From assembly GCA_016584305.1 (NCBI GenBank), contig JACEEZ010000120.1, forward strand, positions 50,001-114,000: a stretch of DNA of 64,000 nucleotides. Reading direction: 5' to 3'. A model generated the notes under the pieces. That model saw only the letters and a list, made by a program, of their open reading frames with translations. It did no database searches and had not been told where the DNA came from. Both the position numbers and the translations under genes were made by a program. Position 1 is the stretch's first letter. Every line of letters starts with the position of its first letter. Shown one piece after another: positions 1-11,762 of the stretch. The stretch comes from Chionoecetes opilio (lineage: Eukaryota; Arthropoda; Malacostraca; Decapoda; Majidae).

Positions 1-185
1 TATTATTATTATTATTATTATTATTGTTGTTTTTATTATTATAATCATTATCATCATTTATTGTTAATTATTATTATTGTTATTATTTCAAAGGCGTAGA
101 GTGTAGACGGAGACACGTGTAACGCGAGTTTTCTTCAAAATAGATAGATGTTAAAGATACGAGAGGTCAGTCATCTCTGAGGTGT

Positions 186-248
<63 letters not shown>

Positions 249-440
249 CACACACACACACACATACCTTTGAAATAATTATATTAATAATAAAATCATA
301 ATAATAATTTGGATGATAATAATAATAACAATAATGAAAATGATGATGATAATAACCATACTAATAGTAGACTAGCTAATAAAAATAATAATAATACTTA
401 TAATAATAATAATAACAATAATGAAAATGTGAGCTAGGCT
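1..440. repeat. AT-rich microsatellite block with (CA)n
   Basis: Opens with (ATT)n, then a (CA)n tract at about 188-265, then (AAT)n-like sequence. No coding potential. The (CA)n tract belongs to the first copy of the dispersed repeat annotated at 148-875. Confidence 0.9.
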
Positions 441-875
441 AGATTTTTATAGTGACGCCTGTGTGATATGTAATGGTTCGTTTTCTGTGATGGTCTGCCC
501 TCAGGGGTAGAGGGAAGGAGGGAGGGAGGTTTCACAGCGCGGCATTGTCAGCTGAGGTGCAACCGGCCAATGATAACACGCGCCTCAGATTCTGAGCCAA
601 TGAGCGTTACGCTACCATACGCGTCTCGGCAGTCGGAGTAGTCACTAGTCAGTTCTTGGTCTTGGTACTAGTCAGGAGTCTGTTTCGAAAAAAAAAGAAA
701 AAAAAAAAAACATAATACCTAAATCCAATACCGACCAAATAATATACCGATACCGGTATACCGATGCAATACTAATACCGATACCGGTATACCGGAAAAC
801 CAAAATACCGGTAATACCGGTAATACCACCGATAAAATACCGGATTTCGGTATACCGGATACCGGTGCACATCCC
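148..875. repeat. Dispersed repeat, copy 1 (CA tract plus ATACCG-rich end)
   Basis: This stretch reappears in direct orientation at 2413-3255. Shared landmarks in order: a CAGTCAT.TCTGAGGTG start, (CA)n, AAT-rich sequence, GTGAGCTAGGCTAGATTT, a GC-richer middle, CAGTTCTTGGTCTTG, and a tail of ATACCG/CGGTAT words ending CGGTGCACATCCCTA. The end read outward (TAGGGATGTGCACCGG) resembles ends of hAT-type elements, but no matching opposite terminus was found, so class is left open. This copy lacks the 72 bp insertion present in copy 2. Confidence 0.7.
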
Positions 876-1136
876 TATGCAGCTCCACCCTTCTTCCTCC
901 TCCTCCTCCTCCTCCACCTCCTAGCTTCTCCTTCTCCTTCTCCTCCACCTTCTAGCTTCTCCTTCTCCTTCTCCTCCTCTTCCTCCTCCTAACCTTTTCT
1001 TATAGCAGTTGGTAGTAGTTGTAGTAGTAGCAGCAGTAATAGTAGTAGTAGCAGCAGTAATAAGCCGTGTTTTTATCGTCCAAGCACCGTCTTGGATTAC
1101 GAAGACCACTCCAATAACACTTGCTGAAATGTGTGT
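876..1136. repeat. CTT/CCT-rich and (AGT/AGC)n microsatellites
   Basis: Polypyrimidine CTCCTTCTCC repeats at about 888-995 are followed by interspersed GTAGTAGTAGCAGCAGTAAT trinucleotides to about 1060. No gene seen. An open frame here on the minus strand is only the reading of this repeat. Confidence 0.8.
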
Positions 1137-1765
1137 TAAGGCTGGTTCACACTGAGGTTTTTTCGGCATTTTTTGTCGACAGAGAAGTCGGTCTCTTGCG
1201 GTCTAGTGTGGAGATTACGTTCACACACGCAATTCGTTTCGGTCGACAAATCTTCTTCTTTTTCTTGTTGTGACCTTTTCTGCTTTTAGTATCGCTTTGT
1301 AGGTCGTTTGTCAAGCTCGTTCTCGAGCTTGTTGTTGTTCCCAGGGGCAGTGAGGGTCTCAGGCAGCAGGGTCAGGGGTCACGTCGCGCTACCGTAGATA
1401 GCAGTAAAGTCTCCACCTGCAGTCATGTAGCCAGGCGCCATATATTACGAATATTACGCATATTACGTTATATTACGCATTACTACTGATTTTTATGTGC
1501 CACTGAAGATGATACACAGTAGTTTATATCATGGCTGTATAATCTACTCTGTTTCAGCGTTGTTTTATGCTTTGTATCTGCAAGTATAGACGGTTTCAAA
1601 TTTCACTACGCGTTCTTTTTTTCGGGCGACGACGACAGCGGTATGACACTCAGTAAATAAACACTAGATGGCGACTTGACTGTTGGTAGCCACTTTGTAG
1701 ATATTTTTTTAATTTGTTCATTTATAGCCATAATATGACACAGATGATGATACAAAATGACACAG
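1137..1765. other. Non-coding stretch with a dispersed-repeat fragment
   Basis: Bases 1255-1330 (TGTGACCTTTTCTGCTT, then ATCGCTTTGTAGGTCGT) recur at 17905-17975, marking a dispersed repeat of unknown class. The start (AAGGCTGGTTCACACTG) resembles a transposon end but no partner was found. Short AATATTACGC repeats lie at 1444-1480. No gene seen. Confidence 0.6.
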
Positions 1766-2090
1766 AGTCCCCAGATAGCCCCTTCTAACTTTCCTGAAAT
1801 CATGGATGTAGAAATGTAAGTATTTAAGACCCCCCCCTCGACTCCCTACCCCCCTAATCCCACACCACTGGGTGACACCCCCAACCCCCCTTTAACCACT
1901 CACATCGCCAACAACAACAACGCCTTCTACATCCCCAACTCCCCTCTCCCCCATTTCCCACCCACACCAACACCCCCTTCTTTATTACAACCCCCTCCCC
2001 CGTTTCCCCCCCTTCTCCATACCAACCCCACCCCTGTTTCCCCCACCTTCATCTTAGCCCCCCTTCCCCTTCTCCATCACCATGGAAACA
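1766..2090 (-). mobile_element. Helitron fragment (third copy of the local family)
   Basis: Bases 1766-1826 match the interior of the Helitrons at 13649-14339 and 45005-46091 (CCAGATAGCCCCTT.TAACTTTCCTGAAATCATGGATGTAGAAATGTA). They are followed by a C-rich tract in the position of the CACCCATTCA minisatellite. Neither the CTAG/hairpin end nor the TCTATAATAATATAAGCG end is present, so this is a truncated or diverged copy. Strand is given by analogy with the intact copies. Confidence 0.6.
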
Positions 2091-2412
2091 CACACCCATG
2101 TGTGAGGCATGTTGCTATAGCTCTTGACGCTATCGTGATACGTTCATGGCACCGTCATGGCACTGGTCGGGGTTATCGTAGTCTATCGTGACGACAAAAT
2201 GCCCCTTTTGATTTTCCATTCGTGACGTAGTCCTTACAGCTGTCATGACTCCATCGTGACCATCTTACGACCGTCATGATACATACGTACAGGCAGCGTG
2301 ACATTGTTGTGAGGCTATCGTGGTCTGCGTTTATCGTGGTCAAATTTCACGATAGCGTCAATAATAAAATTGGTGGCGCTATCGTGGTTCGATTATGGAA
2401 TGTGTGATAGGA
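2091..2412. other. Unassigned stretch with CTATCGTGG-like repeats
   Basis: About ten loose repeats of ATCGTGA/ATCGTGG words occur (e.g. near 2131, 2183, 2250, 2317, 2336, 2383), partly in inverted orientation (CACGATAG at 2349). No open frame of note. The region lies between the Helitron fragment and the second dispersed-repeat copy. Confidence 0.5.
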
Positions 2413-2667
2413 GCTTAAAGAAAAGATACAGGGGCCAGTCATATCTGAGGTGGTGAACTTTTCCGACTCCACACACACACACACAAAACCACACACACAC
2501 ACAAAACACACAACCACACACAAAACACACACACACAACACACACACACACATACACACGTCACACACCCCACACCACACACACACACACACACACATAC
2601 ACACACACAGTCACACACATATATCTTTGAAATAATTATATTAATCCTAAAATAATTAGACTAAGAC

Positions 2668-2699
<32 letters not shown>

Positions 2700-3255
2700 T
2701 AATAATAAAATAACACAAATGAAAATGGTGAGCTAGGCTAGATTTGAAATAGGGACGCCTGTGTGATATGTAAGGGAAATTCCGTTTTCTGTGATGGTCT
2801 GCCCTCAGGGGTAAGAGGGAGGAGGGAGGTTTCACAGAGCGGCATTGCCAGCCCGAGCTGTAATCGGGCCAATGATAACATGTGCACGCGCCTCAGATTC
2901 TGAGGCTTTTGAGCCAATGAGCGTTAAGGTGCGTCCACACAAAGCATTACGATGCGCACTATAATGCGCATCGGTAATGCCTTGTTTGGGACGCACCTTT
3001 ACGCTTTCCATACGTGTCCCCGGCAGTTTGGAAATAGTCACTAGTCAGTTCTTGGTCTTGCTACTAGTCAGGAGTCTGTTTCGAGAAAAAAAGAGAAAAA
3101 AACATAATACCGAAATCCAATACCGACCAAATCATATACCGATACCGGTATACCGATGCAATACTAATACCGATACCGGTATACCGAAGAAAAAAAAATA
3201 CCGGTAATACCGGCGCTAAATTACCGGTATTTCGGTATACCGGATACCGGTGCAC
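2413..3255. repeat. Dispersed repeat, copy 2, carrying a 72 bp MITE
   Basis: Second, direct-orientation copy of the repeat at 148-875, with the same ordered landmarks and the same CGGTGCACATCCCTA terminus. The CA tract here is interrupted (CACAAAAC variants). The main structural difference from copy 1 is the small insertion at 2927-2998. A third occurrence of only the CA-adjacent part (TGAGGTGTGAACTCTCCGACTC) is at about 3560. Confidence 0.7.
2927..2998. mobile_element. 72 bp MITE with TTA target duplication
   Basis: Perfect terminal inverted repeats AGGTGCGTCC / GGACGCACCT and a palindromic core (GCATTACGATGCGCA ... TGCGCATCGGTAATGC). It is flanked by TTA at 2924-2926 and 2999-3001. The paralogous site in copy 1 (near 606-616) reads GAGCGTTACGCT with a single TTA and no insertion, so the empty site is visible in the same window. 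A 3 bp T-W-A duplication is typical of PIF/Harbinger elements; that assignment is inference. Confidence 0.8.
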
Positions 3256-3579
3256 ATCCCTACAGTCAGTCAGTCAGTCCTTATCAGTGAAAGAGTATGC
3301 ACGTGCTTTCATAACAGGTCTGTATATACTTTAATACACTTATATACACATTGACAACACTTAAATAACCTTCTATAGACTTACATGTTACTTATAGAAC
3401 TTTGATTTATAGGAAAAAGTTGAGGAAATGAGAGAAATACATAATTTTCCAGGTTTCTACGTATTGTTACCAGTAAGACGCCTTACTCGGCGAAGGACGA
3501 GCGAGCCCGTAGAAACCCGATAGCAAGGAAATTTGTCTGTAAGCGCGAATAGGGATTGAATGAGGTGTGAACTCTCCGA

Positions 3580-3632
<53 letters not shown>

Positions 3633-3674
3633 AACCACACACACACACACACATACACACAGTCACACACAGAG

Positions 3675-3717
<43 letters not shown>

Positions 3718-3880
3718 GAAATTATAAATATCAGATGGCCAAGACCGCTTGTCAATCGGAAGCGGGATTCCAAAGATATAAGCAAAGATAAGCGTATAGG
3801 TTAGTCGGGTCTGGTCGGCCGCTAAGTGAGAAAAATCCCGTATCCAGTGAGGACTCGCGAGCGCGAAGCGCTCGCTCGTA

Positions 3881-3912
<32 letters not shown>

Positions 3913-3974
3913 GTCATATTCGTATTATTGTTATTTATATTTGACTTATATGTTATTTTCTTGTCTTTCTTGGG
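3256..3974. repeat. Microsatellite-rich spacer with (CA)n and (ATT)n
   Basis: (CA)n runs occupy about 3582-3711, interrupted by CCAACC and AGTCAC words. (ATT)n lies at about 3879-3912. Between them (3712-3878) is unique sequence with a palindromic GCGAGCGCGAAGCGCTCGC near 3856. No gene seen. Confidence 0.7.
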
Positions 3975-4013
3975 GAGAGAGAGAGGAGAGAGAGAGAGAG
4001 AGAGAAGAGGAGA

Positions 4014-4052
<39 letters not shown>

Positions 4053-4138
4053 GCAAAAAAGGAAAAATTAAAAGGAACGACCCGCCCGGCTGCCACTCAA
4101 ACGAGAGAGAGAGAGAGAGAGAGGAGAGAGAAGAGAAA

Positions 4139-4206
<68 letters not shown>

Positions 4207-4259
4207 AAGAGAGAGAGATGGTTGCTAGTGATGCATGTGTGCTTGCTTTTCCTCCTCTC

Positions 4260-4309
<50 letters not shown>

Positions 4310-4320
4310 GTCTCTCTCCT
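3975..4320. repeat. (GA)n then (CT)n tract pair
   Basis: Impure (GA)n runs at about 3975-4220 switch, after a short unique spacer (ATGGTTGCTAGTGATGCATG), to (CT)n at 4253-4320. Arg-Glu and Ser-Leu open frames across it on both strands are translations of the dinucleotide repeat, not genes. Confidence 0.9.
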
Positions 4321-4435
4321 TTTCCTTCCTCTCTTCCCACCTTTGATAACAGACATTTAAAAACTGGCCATGCATACTCTACAAATACACACCCTTTAAT
4401 ACATAACCTAAACCCAAAAACTTATACAGTATAAT

Positions 4436-4575
4436 GGCCAAAACGTACTATAAACTGAAAAACCGACGGACAAGACCCCTGCCGCCCATTTTTTCCCCAG
4501 CAGGAAAAATATCCCCCGGATTGACCCAAAGGCCATATTTTTTTTACCCTAGTTGTAAAATTCGTAGCGCCTCTC
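4436..4575 (+). repeat. Outer inverted-repeat arm A, left
   Basis: Unique sequence (CCAAAACGTACTATAAACTG ... AAAATTCGTAGCGCC) whose reverse complement, with substitutions and small indels, forms 8385-8512. Both arms abut a pyrimidine/purine tract on the inner side. The arms look clearly diverged by eye, so the palindrome is not a simple read-through duplication. Confidence 0.75.
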
Positions 4576-5302
4576 TCTCTCTCTCTCTCTTCTCCTTTCT
4601 CTTCTCCCCCCTTCTTCTCTCTCCTCCTCTCTCTTCTCTCTTCTCTCTCCCCTCTCTCTCTCTCTCTCTTCCCCCCTCTCCTCTCTTTCCCTTTTCTCTC
4701 TCCTTTTTCCTCTCTTCTCTCTCTTCCTCTCTCTTCCTCGTCTCTCCTCTTCCTCTCTCTCTCTCTCTCCCCTCCCTCTCCCCCTCCTCTCTTTTCTCCT
4801 TCCTTCTCCTTCTCTCCTCTTCCTTCTCTCTCTTCTCTCTCTTTCTCTTCTCTCTCTCTCTCTCTTCTTTTCCTCTCCTCCCCCATCTCTCCTCCTCTCT
4901 CCCGCTCTCTTTTCTCCTCTCTCTCTCTCTCCTCCATCTCTCTCTCTCTCTCTTCCTCTCTCTCTCCTCTCTCTCCTCTCTCCCTCTTCCTCTTTTTCCT
5001 TCCTCTCCTATCCTCTTTCCTTTCTCTCTTTCCCCTCTCCCTCTTCCCTCTCTTCCTCTCTCTCTTCCTCTCTCTCCTCCTCTCTCTCCTCTCTCCCCTT
5101 CCTCTCTCTTTCACTTCCTCTCTCCCCTCTTCCCTTCTCTCCTTCTCTCTCTTCCTCTCTCTCTCTCTTTCCTCTCTCTTCTCTCTCTCTCTCTCCTCCT
5201 CTCCCCTCCTCTCTCTCCCCTCTCTCTCTCTCTCCCCTTCCTCTCTATCTTTTCCCCTCTCTCTCTCTCCTCTCCTCTCCTCTCTCTCTCCCCTCTCTTC
5301 AC
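4576..5302. repeat. Long impure (CT)n tract
   Basis: About 730 bases of CT/CCT/TTC pyrimidine sequence with almost no purines on the + strand. It is the inner flank of inverted arm A-left and the outer flank of arm B-left. The long Arg-Glu/Ser-Leu open frames here are repeat translations. Confidence 0.95.
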
Positions 5303-5384
5303 TCCTGTCTTCCCCTTTCACACAACCCGTAATATTGGACATTTATTATATGCGTAAATACATAGATATTATTTCAGCAAGATT

Positions 5385-5391
<7 letters not shown>
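5303..5391 (+). repeat. Inner inverted-repeat arm B, left
   Basis: TTTATTATATGCGTAAATAC ... TTTCAGCAAGATTAGACAGA is repeated in reverse complement at 5950-6034. Both arms are bounded by pyrimidine/purine tracts on both sides. Differences between the arms include one inserted A and several substitutions toward the outer edge. Confidence 0.75.
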
Positions 5392-5428
<37 letters not shown>

Positions 5429-5821
5429 CGAGAGAGAGGAGAGAGAGAGAGAGAGAGGGGGAAAGAGACGAATATGGATTTGAAGGTCAGATCAGGTCAG
5501 CTGCGACTCTCTTTCTCTCTCTCTTTTTTTCAAATCCTTTTTCAACCTCCCTTTTCTCTCTTCTGTACTCCGCTGTCTTTCCGTGTGTTTCCATTCCCTT
5601 TTCATAAACTCCCCTTCTCTTTTCCTTTCCCCCTGCATTTTGCACCTTTATCTCTCTTTCCCTATTCAGTTTTCAGCTTCCATTCTTGTCTTTCTTTCAT
5701 ATCCTTTCCCCCGTGACTGATGGGTGGTGATGGTGGAGGAGGCGGCGATGGTAGGGATGAGATTAAGTTTTCCCAAGGGTGTTATACTCCGCCGTCCCAC
5801 ACAAAACACCTGCTGACTCCT

Positions 5822-5872
<51 letters not shown>

Positions 5873-5949
5873 ATCTATCTCTCTCTCTCTCTCTTCTCTC
5901 CTTCTCTCTTTTCTTCTCTCTCTCTTCTCTCTCTCCTTTTCTCTCTCTC
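5392..5949. other. Palindrome centre: GA tract, unique core, CT tract
   Basis: (GA)n at 5392-5460, a unique core at about 5468-5817 with no recognisable gene, then (CT)n at 5820-5949. The core contains ATGGTGGAGGAGGCGGCGATGG-like G-rich sequence but no supported coding region. Confidence 0.6.
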
Positions 5950-6031
5950 TCTCTCTGTCTAATCTTGCTGAAATAATATCTATGTATTACGCATATAATA
6001 AATTTCCTATGTTACGTGTTTGTGTGAAGAG

Positions 6032-6034
<3 letters not shown>
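5950..6034 (-). repeat. Inner inverted-repeat arm B, right
   Basis: Reverse complement partner of 5303-5391, flanked on its outer side by the long (GA)n tract. See the left arm for detail. Confidence 0.75.
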
Positions 6035-6535
<501 letters not shown>

Positions 6536-6985
6536 ATAGAGTTTATAGAGTTTATTGCCAAATAACAATTATATACACATAAATAAATATATAACATTTT
6601 ATAGGCATTAGTCTGCTGAGCATGAGCTCCTTAGCAGACATAAAATCAGTTAACATAATCTAAATGCGAATACGATGACGGCAATAATTTACAAATAAAG
6701 ATTAACATACAAAAATATAAACTCAGTGAAAACATGTTTTTTTTATATATATATTATATAAAAAAAAAAAAAAAGTACCTAAATTTCAGGAGCACAAATT
6801 TACTGTATTTTCATTTTCAATCTATAAGAACTGGACTTTGTAAATGATAAAAATACTGTTTAAGTTTAAATTTAAATGTATTGAGATTATTTGCTGTTTT
6901 GATGTCATCTGGTAATGCGTTCCAACATTTCGGGCCAAAACAATATATAGAAAATTTGTACAGTGTTCTTGGGGAGGGAGAGGAG
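6536..6985 (-). mobile_element. 3' end of a CR1/Jockey-like LINE (minus strand)
   Basis: Read on the minus strand, 6985-6830 translates in one frame to the typical C-terminal end of a non-LTR reverse transcriptase ORF: a KFSIYCFGPKCWNALPDDIK-type motif followed by a LNTFKFKLKQYF-type segment. It is followed by an A/T-rich 3' region ending near GGCAATAAACTCTATAAACTC at 6537-6562. Only the last 50 or so codons remain, the classic 5'-truncated LINE. Assignment rests on the G-P-x-x-W-N-x-L-P motif known from CR1/Jockey/RTE ORF2 tails; the clade is uncertain. Confidence 0.65.
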
Positions 6986-7431
6986 TGAATCGAGACGGGA
7001 GGGTAGGGGAAGGCAGTGGGCAGGAAATAGACAGAAGGATGGAAGGATGAGGAGGAAGGAGGAAGGAAGGGTGCGGGGAGGGCGGGTGATAAAAGGAGGC
7101 AGGCAGGGAGGGAATGCCGTAGTGTAGAGGAGGAAAGTCATTTTAAACTGCGTTTTATTGGTGTTTTTTTGGTATTCATTATTTCTTTCTTATTGTTTTG
7201 CCTTCATCAGCACATTGTTGTTGTTTTATTTTGAAAGATCCAGGTCCCTGGTTGTATTTTATTGTATGTATGTTATTTCTTATTTCATTGTCAAATATTA
7301 TAAGACTTTATTCAATTAATAACTACCACGTGTAGGTCTCACGGCCTCTTGTAGCTTCCTTATTTTATAATGTTCTTATGTTATTATGTAATATTTTCAA
7401 GCAACACACACACATACACACACACACACAC

Positions 7432-7468
<37 letters not shown>

Positions 7469-7636
7469 TAACGAGGAAGGTTGTCGAGTGTATACTAGGC
7501 GGCTCCGGGTGTGAGAAGGGGAGGGATTAGGTAGGATTAGCATCAACCCCTAGCGCAGCATAGCAGCCACCATATCTTCCCTCTCCCTTGCCTTGACTCT
7601 GACTCCCTCCCGTCTGAAATGTTATGTTTTTTGTTA
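6986..7636. other. Gene-free spacer with purine-rich and (CA)n sequence
   Basis: G/A-rich at 6970-7130 (GGAGGAAGGAGG words), T-rich at 7140-7400, (CA)n at about 7404-7464, then unique sequence to 7636. No supported gene. Confidence 0.6.
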
Positions 7637-8384
<748 letters not shown>

Positions 8385-8512
8385 GAGGCGCTACGAATTT
8401 TACTAACTAGGGTAAAAAATGTGGCCTTTGGTCAATCCGTGGGGATATTTTTCCTGCTGGGGAAAAAGATGGCGGCAGGGGTGTCCGGTCGGCTTTTCAG
8501 TTTATAGTACAT
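8385..8512 (-). repeat. Outer inverted-repeat arm A, right
   Basis: Reverse-complement partner of 4436-4575 (GGCGCTACGAATTTTACTAA ... TTTTCAGTTTATAGTAC). The arms are roughly 3.8 kb apart. The LINE fragment and spacer at 6536-7636 make the two halves unequal. Confidence 0.75.
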
Positions 8513-8546
8513 ACCACCACGTATATTTAGAGTAATTAGCATACTT

Positions 8547-8646
8547 ACTTGATACTTGATACTTGATGTTGTTTAGAGGATAATTCCTCAGAGCCGTAGT
8601 GTTCTACCACTGCAGCCGGTCCTAGCGTCCCTAAACTGTATAATTA
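8547..8646 (-). mobile_element. 3' end of the CR1-like LINE, displaced by the Academ-like insertion
   Basis: On the minus strand this reads into a CGGCTCTGAGGAATTATCCT segment and ends in tandem ATCAAGT units (8548-8568), a LINE-type 3' tail. The body of the same LINE lies on the far side of the 7.2 kb transposon (15863-17790). Joining the two flanks keeps a frame open for about 20 further codons to a TGA. Bases 8570-8615 are also found at the 3' end of the tRNA-Val SINE (62634-62885). An alternative is that this is just a SINE 3' fragment. Confidence 0.65.
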
Positions 8647-8825
8647 GGCGGATATGTGGCCAAATATAGGAGGATTGTGGTCTTGGTGGTAAAAACACGA
8701 AAATTGGCACATTTGAAGGTTAGTATATACTAAACGATTTCAGATATAGGGCCAAGCTCAACTTCTCCCCTTGATGCCCAGAAATGACAAAATCCAATAT
8801 GGCCGCCGTTCAAATTGTGAGAAAT
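8647..8825 (+). repeat. Terminal inverted repeat of Academ-like copy A, left
   Basis: Aligns by eye with the reverse complement of 15690-15862 over most of its length. Identical words include GGCGGATATGTG, ATTGTGG, AAAATTGGCACATTTGA, GATATAGGGCCAAGC and ATGGCCGCC. The GGCCGCC palindrome near 8801 recurs in the ends of the related copies at 41065 and 48140. Confidence 0.75.
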
Positions 8826-9339
8826 TATGAAGTCTAATATCTTCGCCAATAAATGACATAACCAGACGAATAAGGCATCTATTTATATGTGTTCAGCTAT
8901 GAGGAATCCAATGTAATCATCGTTTTGATGATAACATGTACACAAATCAATATGTCAGACAAAAAATGTAAATTAGCTCGCGAAAAAATGGAAAATGCAG
9001 CAATTTTTCAAGGTTTAGGAAATAATTTAACACACATGTACAAACATCACATAGTTTATTGTCAAAGAATATGACACCATAATATATAACCATGTGTGTA
9101 TACCTTATCACATACATGTATATCGTTATTCAAAACACTAACATAGAAATTAAACAATATTTTGTTAAGGTGACAAGGCGCGGAACAAAACAACATATCA
9201 ACAAAATAAGCAAAACTAAATGTTGAATAGACCATATATATCAAAGAAAAAATCTAGCACTGAGTGGCACACAATTCAAGAATAGTTAGCAACTGAACAA
9301 CTAAACAGCACAAGTTAATGGCTATCATTGTGATCACAA

Positions 9340-10860
9340 TTACCAGCGCAGTTGCAGAGTGACGCACTTCAGATCAGCTTTGACACATTTGCAGAGTCCC
9401 CTGCATCCCTTCTTACAGCCACACCGTAGCAACTCTGAACAGGACACTGCTGCTTCTGGCAACAAAGTCCACAATGGCTCCCATCCTCCTAAAGTATTCT
9501 TTTTCCATCCCCATGACTCTGGCGAAGGAACATCTGGAGCTCGTATGTGTGCCTGCCCCCAAACATGTCCGCCCTGGTAAATGGCACGTTTTGCGTGCTG
9601 CAAAAGGGCTGCGCTAGTTGGTGGGATGGCATCGATGGATCTTGCTTTGGTAGTGAATAGATGTCTTCTGGCTGAGTCAGCGGTAGCTTCAAAACTCGTT
9701 CTGTCATATAACAACATTACGTACGACTCTAGTACTGACATACAATCATCATTGAAGCTTGCTGGCTTTGCAACAAGTTTCGAAAATACTGCAGTAACAG
9801 CATTGAATGATTTCCATGTGTCAAAGGCAGTTGTCTTGCCCCTACCAGCAAAGGAAGAGACCGTGTCACAACCGGTGAATGCGTGGAACATGGGAAGAGC
9901 TCGTGCCTTTTCTGCACCCAAAGATGTGGCGATTTGATGAGCTGGGATGTATCGAAGGTGTTTGCCAGTACCATACGCTATCCAAAGTTGCGTGTTCTCG
10001 AATTGCACAACAGTCGAGACAGCCAGAATGACGACATCTGTGTCCACTGTACGCAGCAGTAGCCTGCGATAACCTTTCTCTGCTGCATCCATGACGTGCA
10101 GAAACAACCTGGTGTCGGCCTCTTCGTGAGTACAAGGTGCCAACGATGAGACATCCTGATGAACACGAGAACAAAGCAACTTCTCGCCGCATGTTGAGAT
10201 CACTTCCTTCTCGGTCGAAAGATTTTCCACCACTTGATGTGCCAAAAAATGAAAGAGCTCAGTCTTGTTGTCATCTATTCTCAGAAACTCTTGCCAGTTT
10301 CCTGGGATTGAATTGACTGTTGTGACACGCCTTCTGACGCCCTTTCCTCGTTTTTCTCTTGTTGTATTCTTTAGACTATCCTGGCGATACACATCCCAAA
10401 TAATGTCAACTCTGTTGGATTTTGCCAACTGTGCCTTGATGTACGGCAGGAACACTAGTGTGGCGTAATCTTGGAAGGTTTTCGCGCCCACTGGCCTCAG
10501 CATATTGACGATAGCAGCTCCATCCAGTATGATGACGTCGACTGTTGGCGGCTCGCCTTCAGATGTACAAGGCTTCTCTAGACAGTCGGTTAGATCCGCT
10601 TTGGTACCAAGCCGTAGTTTTCCCAACTGAGACAAGGCTGGCGGGTATGCATGGTTTTCATGCTTGAAGAAGTTTTCCAAATCACCGTAACGTGTTTGGC
10701 ATGCGATGTAAAGCCTGGAGAACAGTGCACAGTCACTCTTGAGCGATGCTACCATCTGTGTCACTTTGGATGGAGTCCTTGTGGGTGGCCGGCTGAGCAA
10801 AGCCAATCTGTTTTTGGGAATCGTATCCGATACAGGTGTTGTTCGCTCAATTAACCGCTG
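9340..10860 (-). pseudogene. XPG/PIN-like nuclease domain with C-terminal cysteine cluster (Academ-like copy A)
   Basis: About 500 codons form the C-terminal third of the transposon protein. Along the 488-residue frame: an LDGAAIVNML segment (about residue 94) as the first acidic motif, HEEADTRLFL near 228, TVDTDVVILAV near 253, and FTGCDTVSSFAGRGK near 315. This acidic order and the G-C-D glycine-rich loop match FEN1/XPG-type 5' nucleases. The tail has CGCKKGCRGLCKC, a Tesmin/CXC-like cysteine cluster. The frame ends early in an LQLRW tail, but the cysteines continue in a shifted frame (CNCAGNC) to about 9318, suggesting a small deletion. Upstream codons are open to 10860, where a solo LTR with GTGAC duplication splits the gene. 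Role: presumed strand cleavage during transposition (inference). Confidence 0.7.
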
Positions 10861-10866
10861 AGTGAC

Positions 10867-11757
10867 TGTTACCCTTAGTCACCCCTAAAACATTTTCTGT
10901 GTAGTGATTGTGGTCCCGTAAATTAAGCGAGCATGTTGATGAGGTGGACAGCAGGTAGAGCAGGGCTCTCTTTTTGGGTGGACAGCTTACGGTGAAGAGC
11001 TGGCTGTGGAGGCTCCGTGGATAGGCCACGTGTTGTGCTGAGAGTGGTATAAGGGAAGTAATTGTGTGTTGGGTGTGTGCTTGACTTGATGATTGACTTG
11101 GTGTATGATTGACTTGGTGTATGATTGACTGATGGTGTATGGTGTATGTGTGTCGGAGGTGTGTGGCGTGAGCAGCAGCTGGTTGTGTCGGATGCGTGTA
11201 GCCTGGTGTGTGTTTTGTGTATGTGCTTGACTGGCGTGCAGCCTGATGGCGTGTGATGGTGTGTGCTTAACTTTGGCGAGTAGCCTGGTATGTGGTGATG
11301 GTGTTGGATGGTGATTGGTGGACTGATGCTTGAGTCATCAAAGGGCTATCAAAGATATATTTCTTTGCTTTGTTGTGTGATTGTATGTATGATTGGTGTG
11401 GTGATGACGAGATGGTGCAAACTGTGTTGTGGGATGGTTTCATAGTTTATTTGATGCTTGAGACATCAAAGGGCAATCATTGATTCATTTATTTGTTTAT
11501 GTACATGTATAATTGTGAAAATATATAATATGTTAAAATTGGAGAACTGAGTCAATATTTGCCTGGTGGTTGTGAGAGTGAGGTGTGGTTATAAGAGTGA
11601 GGTGTGGGGAGTGAACATCTAGTTACCAACCAGCCAGCCCGGGATGACTTCTCTAAGGGAGAAGCAAGGTACAGTGTTAGGTATTGCACAATATTTACTG
11701 TGCATGTCTTTGCAGCAAGGAGCTGCAGGGTGGTGAAGTGTGGCTGGGGACGTAACA
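10867..11757. mobile_element. Solo LTR with 5 bp target duplication
   Basis: Begins TGTTACCCTTAG and ends GGGGACGTAACA, an inverted TGTTAC/GTAACA pair of the LTR type. It is flanked by the direct repeat GTGAC at 10862-10866 and 11758-11762. There is no internal retrotransposon coding sequence, so it is the product of LTR-LTR recombination. Removing it with one copy of the duplication restores an uninterrupted frame in the nuclease gene, which fixes the boundaries. It contains many loose TGATTGACTTGGTGTATG repeats at 11080-11160. The LTR matches no other LTR in the window. Confidence 0.85.
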
Positions 11758-11762
11758 GTGAC

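Noticed and set aside
4422..5357. About 300-codon open frames on both strands (Arg/Glu-rich and Ser/Leu-rich)
   Set aside because: They are translations of the (CT)n/(GA)n tract. Both strands and several frames are open at once and there is no unique sequence. The same applies at 5982-6597, 7674-8507, 19579-20406, 32769-33139, 35738-36758, 37745-38122 and 40258-40785 (minus strand).
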